The translations under genes were made by a program, and so were the position numbers. A DNA stretch of 12,169 nucleotides, from assembly GCA_036570145.1 (NCBI GenBank), contig DATCPJ010000215.1:1-12169 (forward strand). The letters are read 5' to 3'. Source of the stretch: UBA6019 sp036570145. Lineage in GTDB: Bacteria > Chloroflexota > Dormibacteria > Dormibacterales > Dormibacteraceae. The notes beneath the pieces are model-generated. The model saw only the letters and a list, made by a program, of their open reading frames with translations, searched no databases and was not told the origin of the DNA. The first letter of the stretch is position 1; each line of letters opens with the position of its first letter. This document shows positions 5,667 through 12,161 of this stretch, piece by piece.

Positions 5667-6866
5667 TCAGGCGGCCGCGGCCGCAACCGCAGGACCCTCC
5701 CTGGTGGGGGGCGACGCGCCGGCCACCAGGCACTCCCACGCCAGGTAAAGAGCGGCGGCGACGATCGCGACTGCAGTCAGGACCGGCGCGAATACGAGCA
5801 GCTCCAGGCCGATCCAGCCGGCGAGAAGGAGCGCCGCACCGATCCGCCGATGGCGGAGCACCGGGAGGGCGCCGCCGAGGAGGAGGCCGGGGACGATGAG
5901 CAGGGCCAGGTCATGGGCGTGCTGGTACGGGCTCAGCGCCATCGAACCGACGATCGCCAGCGCCAGCTCGAGGCGCGGGTCAGCGCGGGCCCGCAGCAGC
6001 ACGGCGGCCAGCGCGAGCAGGCCGAACGCCAGCAGCAGGAGCTGCGGCGCAAGCGGAACCCCAAGCAGCTGGAGGAGGCCGCGGAGTGAGAACTGGGCCT
6101 GGGTGTCGACCGGGAAGTTGGCCTGGCCGGCGAACGCCCAGGGGGCGAGGATCCGGAGCCAGGCCAGGCAGGCCGCCGGACCGAATACAGCCAACGAGAG
6201 CAGCACGAGCACGACGCACCCGGCGCTGAAGGCGGCGACCGCCCGCCAGGAGCGGCGGACGAGGAAGAGGACCGGGAGCAGGAGGAGCAGCTGGGGCTTG
6301 ACCAGGCCGAGGGCCGCGAAAGCGCCGGCGCGAGCGGGCCGGCGAGCGGTCCAGGCCAGTGAGGCTGCCGCGACGGCCGCGATCATCGGCGCGTCCGACT
6401 GGCCCTGGATGAGAAGCACGAGAACCGGCAGCGATGCCGCCGCCGCGGCGGCTCCGAGCAGCGCCGCCCTACCCCTGAGGCCCGCCGCCCGGAGCAGGAT
6501 GGCGATCGCCGCCCCGACCAGGAGCAGGATCGACGCCCCCCAGGCCAGGTAGGAGGCGCGGTAGGGGAGCAGTGCGAGCGGATAGAAGATGAGGGTCACC
6601 CAGGGCGGCAGGATGTGGGGCAGCAGGATGAAATGCCCCGACCACTGGGAGGTCACCTGCTCCTGGAACTGCTTCTGGACGGCAAAGTCGTAAACGGCGC
6701 CGGGCCCCCGGCGGAGCAACAGGAGCGAGATCGCGTAGTAGGTGTAGAAGTCGGGCCCTTTGAGGTTGCTCGTCAGCGCGAAGCGGAGCCACCCGATGAG
6801 CTCACCGGCGGCGACCTCGAGGCAGAGGGTGACCGCCGCCCAGTAGGAGAGATTGCGCCATCTCAC
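5667..6866 (-). CDS. GT87 (DUF2029)-like polytopic glycosyltransferase
   Basis: This is an integral membrane protein with about ten hydrophobic segments. Its N-terminal region has the GPDFYTYYAISLLLLRRG pattern (residues 37-54) typical of GT87 enzymes. D39 lies in the first predicted extracytoplasmic loop and is the likely catalytic acidic residue. GQSDAP and LVKPQLLLLLPVLF in the middle are also characteristic. GT87 members (GT-C fold) transfer mannose or related sugars from polyprenyl-phosphate donors to lipid-linked or wall glycans. The GTG start (6866) overlaps the methyltransferase stop as GTGA, so translation is coupled, and no Shine-Dalgarno is present. The C-terminus is an Ala-rich tail (AVAAAAA) encoded by a GC-only palindrome. 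The donor and acceptor cannot be told from the sequence. Confidence 0.8.
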   Translation of the reverse strand: MRWRNLSYWAAVTLCLEVAAGELIGWLRFALTSNLKGPDFYTYYAISLLLLRRGPGAVYDFAVQKQFQEQVTSQWSGHFILLPHILPPWVTLIFYPLALLPYRASYLAWGASILLLVGAAIAILLRAAGLRGRAALLGAAAAAASLPVLVLLIQGQSDAPMIAAVAAASLAWTARRPARAGAFAALGLVKPQLLLLLPVLFLVRRSWRAVAAFSAGCVVLVLLSLAVFGPAACLAWLRILAPWAFAGQANFPVDTQAQFSLRGLLQLLGVPLAPQLLLLAFGLLALAAVLLRARADPRLELALAIVGSMALSPYQHAHDLALLIVPGLLLGGALPVLRHRRIGAALLLAGWIGLELLVFAPVLTAVAIVAAALYLAWECLVAGASPPTREGPAVAAAAA

Positions 6867-7825
6867 CGCGGCCGAGCCAGCACCCGGAGGACCGCTCCCC
6901 GTCCGAACGCCGCCGCCGCCGCCTCGAGGGGCAGGCTGACGATCCCGGCCGGCAGGATGAGGGTGAGGGTTGCCGCGACATCCCGGCCGAGCGACTCGGG
7001 TGGCCGCGCGCTGCGGTTTTTCAGCATCTCGTAGAGGGCGTTCTGGCGCAGCGTCGCCAGGTTCAGGAGCGACTGCAGCATCCCGAAATAGCCGAACTCG
7101 AAGGAGTGGGTGGCGACGCCGAGCGGTTCGAAACCGGCACGCCCGAGCAACTGGAGCAGCGCAGCGCGCGTGAAATGGAAGAGGTGACGGGGCGCGTCAA
7201 GGTGGAATCCCTTTCCGCCGGTGAGCTGGGACTGAAGGCTGCCGAAGTTGGGCACCTCGACCAGCAGCCGCCCGTCGGGGGTGATCACCCGCCGCGCTTC
7301 GGCCAGGGCGGCATCCGGGTCGGGGAGGTGCTCGAGCACGTGGAAGAGGGTGACCACGTCGAAGGACGCGCTTGGAAACTCGCAGCCCGCCAGGTCGCCG
7401 ACCCGAACGTCCAGTCCGAGCACCTCGCGGGCATGGCGGGAGGCTGCCTCGCTCATCTCGACGCCGACCGTGCGCCAGCCGCGCCGCGCCAGGTCGGAGA
7501 GCATCAGGCCCCGGCCGCAGCCGATGTCGAGGACGGCGCCGGGAGCGGGGTGGGCGCGGGTCACGGCGGCCACCCGGGCGCCGCGCGAGGTCCGGATCGC
7601 GGCCTCGACGAGGGGGTTGAAGCGGATACCGCCCGAGCCGTAGTAGCCGATCGGGTAGTAGCGAAGAAGATCGTCCGGCGCGGGGTCGGTGCGGCCGAGG
7701 CCGCAGCGGGAGCAGACCAGGACCTCGAACTGTTCGCCGGTGATGTGGTCGATCGCGGCCAGCTTCCGGCCCTCCTCCCCACCGCAGGCTGCGCAGCGGC
7801 CGGGGGGCGAACCGATCCGGCTCAC
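6863..7825 (-). CDS. SAM-dependent methyltransferase with N-terminal zinc ribbon
   Basis: The N-terminus carries two cysteine pairs, C11xxC14 and C38xxC41, forming a rubredoxin-like zinc ribbon. It is followed by YYPIGYYGSGG, a linker seen in sugar- and natural-product-type methyltransferases. The Rossmann methyltransferase domain has motif I VLDIGCGRG (98-106), the acidic E123 after strand 2 (VGVEMS), FDVVTLFHVLEHLPDP (155-170) and the post-motif LLVEVPNFGS (187-196). I place the start at GTG 7825, overlapping the glucoamylase stop as GTGA. The open frame runs on to 7981, but that extension lies inside the glucoamylase and is low-complexity. This gives 320 residues. It is the middle gene of a coupled GH15-methyltransferase-GT87 chain, which suggests a glycan or glycolipid substrate. 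The acceptor is unknown. Confidence 0.85.
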   Translation of the reverse strand: MSRIGSPPGRCAACGGEEGRKLAAIDHITGEQFEVLVCSRCGLGRTDPAPDDLLRYYPIGYYGSGGIRFNPLVEAAIRTSRGARVAAVTRAHPAPGAVLDIGCGRGLMLSDLARRGWRTVGVEMSEAASRHAREVLGLDVRVGDLAGCEFPSASFDVVTLFHVLEHLPDPDAALAEARRVITPDGRLLVEVPNFGSLQSQLTGGKGFHLDAPRHLFHFTRAALLQLLGRAGFEPLGVATHSFEFGYFGMLQSLLNLATLRQNALYEMLKNRSARPPESLGRDVAATLTLILPAGIVSLPLEAAAAAFGRGAVLRVLARPR

Positions 7826-10083
7826 CGGCAGGTCAGGGTGTAGTTGCGACCCTCCCAGCGGTCGGCATAGTGCACCGTCCATGACATGACCGCTCCCGGC
7901 CGCATGATCTGGGTCGGAAGCTCGGCCACGTGCAGCCCGAGCGTGGTGTCGACCGTCACGCTCTCCTTGTAGCTGGCCCATTCGTCGGCGCTCCAGCGGA
8001 TGGTGGCGGGCTCGAGGAGCTGCACCTTCACCCGACGGCCGTGCTGGAAGGTGCGGATCTGGTGCGCGGCGGTCCAGACGAAGGCCGGCTCGAGCGGCGG
8101 CTCGACGCAGTAGCGCTGCTGGACCTGGGGGAGCAGATCGCCGCAGCGCTGGTTGGCGATCGTGGAAAGCAGCTTCAGGTACTCCGCGTGCGCCCAGCCG
8201 AGGGGTGATGACGAGTTCGTCGCCATCCCCGCCAGCAACCCTCGCTGCGGGATCGGCTTGGCGTCCCAGACCTGCTCCGGCAGCATCAGACCGGGTCCGG
8301 CGAACGACTCATAGGTTCGCGCCAGCCCGGTGACCCGGTTGCCGCCGGCGAGGAACTCGTACTGGGCGCGCTCGCCCGCCAGCAGCGGCCAGGGCCTACC
8401 GACCCCGCCGGGCACGCCGGGCGCCCAGGGACGGCCGTCGGGAAGCTCGCCGTAGGTGTCGCCGACGTAGCGCCGCCAGGCCGGCCCGCCCGGCCCGACC
8501 CAGAGCAGGTGGGTGTCGACCTGGGCGATGCTCGCGCGGACCTCGGGGTGGTCGGGACGCCGCACCCCGAGGCGGACGAGCTCGATGAAGTCGGTGCTGA
8601 GGACCGCCTCCGGCCCGGGGCCGGTCTCGGGGTCGGCGCCGAGCCGGACGTAGTGGCCGCGCTCGAAGCTGTAGCACCACGCCTCGACCCGGTCGGCCCA
8701 GTAATCGGCGACGTGAAGGAAATGAGCTGCCGCGACGTGCTCGCCGGCCGCGTGGGCGAACTCGGCCGCGCTGACCAGCGCGGCGATCGACGCGGCCAGG
8801 CTGGAGGGCGAAAGGCCTCCGGCATCCTCCCAGCGGTCGAGCGGCGTCAGCGGTCCGTTGCGGACGAGGTAGACGGCGGCCCGGCGAACCAGCTGCGGAT
8901 AGGGGTCCCAGTCAAGGGCCTGGGCGGCCTGGAGGCGGCGCGCCAGCAGGATCGGGTAGGCGACCTCGTCGAGCTCGGTCGCGTTCCAGTGCGGTTTGCC
9001 GTTCAGGTACCAGTTCTGCGGCCAGGAGCCGTCCGGGCGCTGGTTGCGGCCGAGGTGGCGCAGGGCGCGGGTACCGGGCTCGACGTCGCCCGCGTCGAGC
9101 AGCGCAGTGGTGACGTGGTAGAGGTCGCGCGGCCAGACCAGGTTGTAGACGTGGTTGCCGTCCTGGTTGGACTCGCCCCAGGGTGCGCCGGGTGCCGCGA
9201 CGAAGCCGCCACGCTCCTCCTTGTCCTCGAGGCTCCTGAGGACGGTCACCGAGGCCGCCGCCAGCGCCCCGCCGTCGCCGGCGACCTGGCGGATCCGGGC
9301 GGGAAGGTCGGCCTGCCTGCGCCAAGCCTCCTCGAGCGCGGCACGGGTTCCGGCGGCTCCTCGCCGGAGCATCTCCCGGGCGGCCTCTTCGGCGTCGGGG
9401 CGGGAGTGAGCGAAACCGATCCCGACCTGGAAGGCGCCCGCGTGGAGAGCGAGCTGGGCGCCCACCGCGACGTTGCCGGGCCCCGCCGAGGTGTAGGAGG
9501 CCGTCATCTCGCCATCGTTGTCGTTGAGGTCGATGAACAGGTCGGAGCTGTCCCGATAACCGGCGCTGGCACGATCGAACGGTCCGCAGACGGCGATGTG
9601 GACGTCGCCCTGGCGCGTGATCAGCGCCGGCGGCGAGCCCGATGTGACAAGCGCGTCGTTGCCGAGCCCATAGCGGTTGAGATGAGGGGTCGCCATCAGG
9701 TAGAGGCGCAGATCGGGCAGCTCGGGGTTGAAGTCGCCGGCGATCAGCAGCGCCTGGAGCTCGATGTCGACGATGAACTCCTTGGCGAGGTGGTACTCGG
9801 CGTGGGAGCTGAAGACCTCGATCGCCGGCACTCCCGGCTTCGACCAGCGGAGGCTGTGGTCGGCCTGGGCGGCGTCGTCCACCGGGGCGATCCCCGGCGC
9901 GGCCACGAAGAAGCGGAGCTCGTGCAGGGCCGGCCGGTCGAGGCTCGGGTAGAAGACCTCACTCAGGTTGCCCTTCGCGAGGGTGAACCAGACCTTGCTG
10001 GAAATCCCCGGCGAGCTCCCGAAAGCCTGCTTCCGCCCGGGGCCCCAGCCAGGTGGGGAACCGGGCCCTCCCGGGGCCTCCAT
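7822..10083 (-). CDS. GH15 glucoamylase/glucodextranase-type glucosidase, cytoplasmic
   Basis: It hydrolyses alpha-linked glucose from the non-reducing ends of glucans, with inversion. The N-terminal beta-sandwich domain (about 1-265) opens with APGGPGSPPGWGPGRKQ and SSKVWFTLAKGNLSEVFYP, as in bacterial glucoamylases and Arthrobacter glucodextranase. The (alpha/alpha)6 catalytic barrel follows, with NLVWPRDLY at 314-322. The general acid is E419 in DRWEDAGGLSPSS and the general base is E603 in LPEQVWD. The residue after E419 is Asp, where fungal glucoamylases have a second Glu. The start is fixed by the conserved APGxPG segment right after the ATG. There is no signal peptide, so the enzyme should act on an internal glucan or oligosaccharide. 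It heads a minus-strand run coupled to the methyltransferase by GTGA, and is divergent from the glucose dehydrogenase. No Shine-Dalgarno is seen. Substrate linkage (alpha-1,4 or alpha-1,6) is not determined. Confidence 0.92.
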   Translation of the reverse strand: MEAPGGPGSPPGWGPGRKQAFGSSPGISSKVWFTLAKGNLSEVFYPSLDRPALHELRFFVAAPGIAPVDDAAQADHSLRWSKPGVPAIEVFSSHAEYHLAKEFIVDIELQALLIAGDFNPELPDLRLYLMATPHLNRYGLGNDALVTSGSPPALITRQGDVHIAVCGPFDRASAGYRDSSDLFIDLNDNDGEMTASYTSAGPGNVAVGAQLALHAGAFQVGIGFAHSRPDAEEAAREMLRRGAAGTRAALEEAWRRQADLPARIRQVAGDGGALAAASVTVLRSLEDKEERGGFVAAPGAPWGESNQDGNHVYNLVWPRDLYHVTTALLDAGDVEPGTRALRHLGRNQRPDGSWPQNWYLNGKPHWNATELDEVAYPILLARRLQAAQALDWDPYPQLVRRAAVYLVRNGPLTPLDRWEDAGGLSPSSLAASIAALVSAAEFAHAAGEHVAAAHFLHVADYWADRVEAWCYSFERGHYVRLGADPETGPGPEAVLSTDFIELVRLGVRRPDHPEVRASIAQVDTHLLWVGPGGPAWRRYVGDTYGELPDGRPWAPGVPGGVGRPWPLLAGERAQYEFLAGGNRVTGLARTYESFAGPGLMLPEQVWDAKPIPQRGLLAGMATNSSSPLGWAHAEYLKLLSTIANQRCGDLLPQVQQRYCVEPPLEPAFVWTAAHQIRTFQHGRRVKVQLLEPATIRWSADEWASYKESVTVDTTLGLHVAELPTQIMRPGAVMSWTVHYADRWEGRNYTLTCR

Positions 10084-10091
10084 GCGCGACT

Positions 10092-10097
10092 TAGTAT
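10092..10097 (+). promoter_or_regulatory. Possible -10 element for the glucose dehydrogenase (leaderless layout)
   Basis: TAGTAT (4 of 6 to TATAAT) ends exactly 7 nt before the ATG at 10105, the spacing expected for a leaderless transcript. Its complement reads CATACT (10098-10093) 9 nt before the ATG of the divergent glucoamylase, so one A/T-rich patch could serve both genes. No Shine-Dalgarno exists for either gene. Confidence 0.35.
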
Positions 10098-10104
10098 GAC
10101 TTTG

Positions 10105-11247
10105 ATGCGCGCGATCGCCCTCGACAAGGCCAGCTCGAAGCCGGTCCTGAAGGACGACCTAGCGGAACCGGAGCTCATCTCGCCCGACCAGCTCCTGATC
10201 CACGTCCTCGAGGTCGGGATCTGCGGCACCGACCGGGCGATCGTCCGCGGCGAGGCCGGGGAGGTCGCGCCCGACGCCGACTACCTCATCCTCGGCCACG
10301 AGATGCTCGGCGAGGTTGTGGCGGCAGGCAGCGGCGCGGCTGCCGACTACGCGCCCGGCGACCTTGTCGTCTGCACCGTGCGCCGCCCCTGCCGGCTGCC
10401 CGAGTGCCCCACCTGCGCCCATGGCGAGAGCGACATGTGCTACACGGGCAAGTTCACCGAGCGCGGCATCTTCCGCGCCGACGGTTACATGACCTCACGG
10501 ATCGTCGAGTCCACCGAGTTCACCGTCAAGCTGCCGCCCGAGCTGCGCCCATACGGGGTGCTGATGGAGCCGACGACGGTCGTCGAGAAGGCGATCCTGG
10601 AGGCGGTCCTCGTCCAACATCGCCTGGACTGGGTCCGGGAGCTGAACAACGAGCGGGCCATCGCGCGCGACTGGCGCTTCGTCCGCCGGGCGCTGGTCGC
10701 GGGTGCCGGCCCGATCGGCACGATGGCCGCTTTCCTGTTGCGCCTCCACGGCGTGGAGACGCACGTCGCCGACATCGTTCCGGCCGGCGGCTACAAGGCC
10801 TCGCTCATCGACTCGATCGGAGCCCGTTACTGGAACTCGCTCGAGACTCCGCCCGCCGAGATCGCCCGCCAGGCGGGCAACCTCGACCTGATCGTCGAGG
10901 CGACCGGCGTCGCGCCGGTGGCGTGGGACCTGCTCGGGGCGCTCGGGGTCAACGGCGTCCTCGTCTTCACCGGGGTGCCCGGCGACCGGGGCGGCGAGTT
11001 CCAGATGCAGGGTGGCCACCTGATGCGCCAGCAGGTGCTCTGGAACCAGATCGTGATGGGCTCGGTGAACGCCAACCGGTCCTACTTCCTACACGCCGTC
11101 AAGGACCTGACGGAGATCGCGAGCCGCTGGCCGGAAGCGCTGGCCGGCGTGATCACCGCCCACCACCCGATGGAGGCCTACGAAAGCGCCCTCACGACGC
11201 AGCCCAAGGACGAGGTGAAGGCGGTCTTCGACATCCCCGACGTCTGA
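10105..11247 (+). CDS. Zinc-dependent MDR dehydrogenase, glucose 1-dehydrogenase type
   Basis: The closest recognisable relative is the archaeal-type glucose 1-dehydrogenase, which oxidises glucose to gluconolactone. Shared features are GICGTDRAIVRG, GHEMLGE, the CYTGKFTERGI segment and LDWVRELNNERAIARDWRFVRRALVAGAGPIG. Predicted catalytic zinc ligands are C40, H65, E66 and E155. Structural zinc ligands are C96, C101, C104 and C112, with C-x4-C spacing where C-x2-C is usual. The dinucleotide loop GAGPIG is at 200-205. D223 after the second strand suggests NAD rather than NADP, in contrast to the Asn-Arg-Arg of Sulfolobus. The length is 380. I prefer the ATG at 10105 (MRAIALDK) because of the -10 spacing; an in-frame ATG at 10096 adds three residues. 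It is divergent from the glucoamylase, which would supply glucose. Other sugar substrates such as galactose are possible. Confidence 0.85.
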   Translation: MRAIALDKASSKPVLKDDLAEPELISPDQLLIHVLEVGICGTDRAIVRGEAGEVAPDADYLILGHEMLGEVVAAGSGAAADYAPGDLVVCTVRRPCRLPECPTCAHGESDMCYTGKFTERGIFRADGYMTSRIVESTEFTVKLPPELRPYGVLMEPTTVVEKAILEAVLVQHRLDWVRELNNERAIARDWRFVRRALVAGAGPIGTMAAFLLRLHGVETHVADIVPAGGYKASLIDSIGARYWNSLETPPAEIARQAGNLDLIVEATGVAPVAWDLLGALGVNGVLVFTGVPGDRGGEFQMQGGHLMRQQVLWNQIVMGSVNANRSYFLHAVKDLTEIASRWPEALAGVITAHHPMEAYESALTTQPKDEVKAVFDIPDV

Positions 11248-11275
11248 CGCGGCCGGGTCCGGGGGGTCCGGTCGG

Positions 11276-11281
11276 TAGAAT
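11276..11281 (+). promoter_or_regulatory. Possible -10 element of the tRNA-Ser gene
   Basis: TAGAAT lies 17 nt before the mature tRNA 5' end, which would put transcription start at about 11288 with a short 5' leader. The longer string TAGAATTCA is shared with the gap at 4729. No -35 consensus is seen in the GC-rich DNA upstream (11248-11270). Confidence 0.4.
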
Positions 11282-11298
11282 TCAACTTCCTTCCGAGC

Positions 11299-11390
11299 GG
11301 GGAGGTGGCTGAGTGGTCGAAAGCGCCCGCCTGCTAAGTGGGTAGGGGGTTAATTCTCCCTCGAGGGTTCGAATCCCTCCCTCTCCGCCA
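11299..11390 (+). tRNA. tRNA-Ser(GCU)
   Basis: A complete class II tRNA folds by eye. The acceptor stem is GGGGAGG (11299-11305) with CCTCTCC (11380-11386). The D arm is GCT/AGC with loop GAGTGGTCGAA. The anticodon stem is CCCGC/GTGGG with loop CTGCTAA and anticodon GCT at 11333-11335. A long variable arm (GGGGG/CTCCC) occupies about 11343-11362. The T arm is GAGGG-TTCGAAT-CCCTC (11363-11379). The discriminator is G (11387) and CCA is encoded (11388-11390). It reads the serine codons AGC and AGU. The third acceptor pair is G3:U70 rather than the more usual A3:U70. The 3' 57 bases overlap the open frame of a serine recombinase on the other strand. Confidence 0.96.
11334..11390. other. Putative attachment site within the 3' part of tRNA-Ser
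   Basis: The recombinase frame runs antisense into the tRNA and stops at 11334-11336, in the complement of the anticodon loop. The 57 shared bases cover the anticodon 3' side, variable arm, T arm, acceptor strand and CCA, all intact. That fits an element that integrated at the 3' end of the tRNA and restored it. The exact core sequence needs the other end of the element, which is not in the window. Confidence 0.35.
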
Positions 11391-12161
11391 GTTTGCAAAA
11401 TCGGCCTTCACGACCCCCGTGGCGGCATCGGCCGCGTCCGCGTCTCGAGCCTTTTCGGCCTCGACCAAGATCAAATCGAGGGGTGCGTGGAGCTGGACGG
11501 CAAGACGGGCGTGTTTCCAGGTGGAGTTCGAAACAACGAGCTGCAGAAGACGGCGCCGCTCGTCACTTCCCTGACTCATGAAGGCGTCGTGGGCGCCGCT
11601 GGCCAGCTCGAGCAGCTCGACGCCGGTATCCGAATAGCTTCGGTCGGCGCGGCGGTGATCCCGCATCGCCTCCCCGACCCGGTCCTGCTCCGCCCGCCAC
11701 TCGCCGGCCTTGCGCTCGTAGAAGGAGACGCTGATCTTGCCGTCGAGTTTGTCGACGTACATCTGGTCGAGCCGGTTCTGGAGCTGGTCGTGCTCGGCGA
11801 TGAGCCGCGCCAGGGCCTCGTCGTGGAAGCGCTTCTCGTCGGTGTGGCTCTGCCGGAGCGCCTTCGTCAGGAACCCCTTGACGTCGTCGTCGAGACGGAG
11901 GCCCTTGAGCAGCTCGGCGAACTGCTCGGTGATGGACTCCTCGCGGGCGTATTTCTCCGGGCAGCGGCCTTTGTAGCCGGTACAGCGGTAGTAGACGTAG
12001 CGACCCTTGTGGGTCTCGCCGGTCATCGAGCAGCCACAGTGCCCGCAGCGGACGAGCCCGGAGAAGGCGAACTTATGCCGGCGTCGTTTGGGTCGCCGAG
12101 CGCCGCGCCCGTCGAGCCCGTCTTGGACCTTTTCGTAGAGCTCCTTCGATACGATCGGTTG
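11334..12161 (-). CDS. Large serine recombinase, C-terminal part (zinc ribbon and coiled coil)
   Basis: The frame opens with PIVSKELYEKVQDGL, the end of the recombinase domain. FSGLVRCGHCGCSMTG and YYRCTGYKGRCP follow: a zinc beta ribbon with CxxC and Cx6C pairs. Then come a long charged helical region (RFHDEALARLIAEHDQLQNRLDQMYVDKLDGKIS) and a basic/hydrophobic tail. This is the DNA-binding C-terminal half of large serine integrases. The catalytic resolvase domain would lie beyond the window. However, an in-frame TAG stands at 12164-12162 just before the conserved PIVSKE segment. The first ATG downstream (12026) is inside the zinc ribbon, so this half alone cannot be an active enzyme. Either the gene is broken, or the last bases contain a frameshift or sequencing error. 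The final residues (WRRGRDSNPRGRINPLPT) are the antisense reading of the tRNA. Confidence 0.8.
   Translation of the reverse strand, partial: QPIVSKELYEKVQDGLDGRGARRPKRRRHKFAFSGLVRCGHCGCSMTGETHKGRYVYYRCTGYKGRCPEKYAREESITEQFAELLKGLRLDDDVKGFLTKALRQSHTDEKRFHDEALARLIAEHDQLQNRLDQMYVDKLDGKISVSFYERKAGEWRAEQDRVGEAMRDHRRADRSYSDTGVELLELASGAHDAFMSQGSDERRRLLQLVVSNSTWKHARLAVQLHAPLDLILVEAEKARDADAADAATGVVKADFANWRRGRDSNPRGRINPLPT

Noticed and set aside
5671..5684. 14-bp palindrome gcggccgcggccgc at the convergent end of GT87 and the 4752 gene as a two-way terminator
   Set aside because: It encodes the poly-Ala C-terminus of GT87 and no T-run follows on either strand. Termination there cannot be supported.
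7826..7981. N-terminal extension of the methyltransferase
   Set aside because: It would overlap the glucoamylase by over 150 bp and encodes no conserved sequence. The GTGA overlap at 7825 is a much better start.
8509..10095. Long plus-strand open frame antisense to the glucoamylase and continuous with the dehydrogenase
   Set aside because: Its composition is that of a GC-rich antisense shadow (Arg/Gly/Ala/Val-rich, no domain). The minus-strand GH15 protein is clearly real and the dehydrogenase domain starts only at about 10105.
11334..11390. GRDSNPRG as a conserved protein motif of the recombinase
   Set aside because: This peptide is the usual result of translating the antisense strand of a tRNA T arm. 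It reports the tRNA overlap, not protein function.
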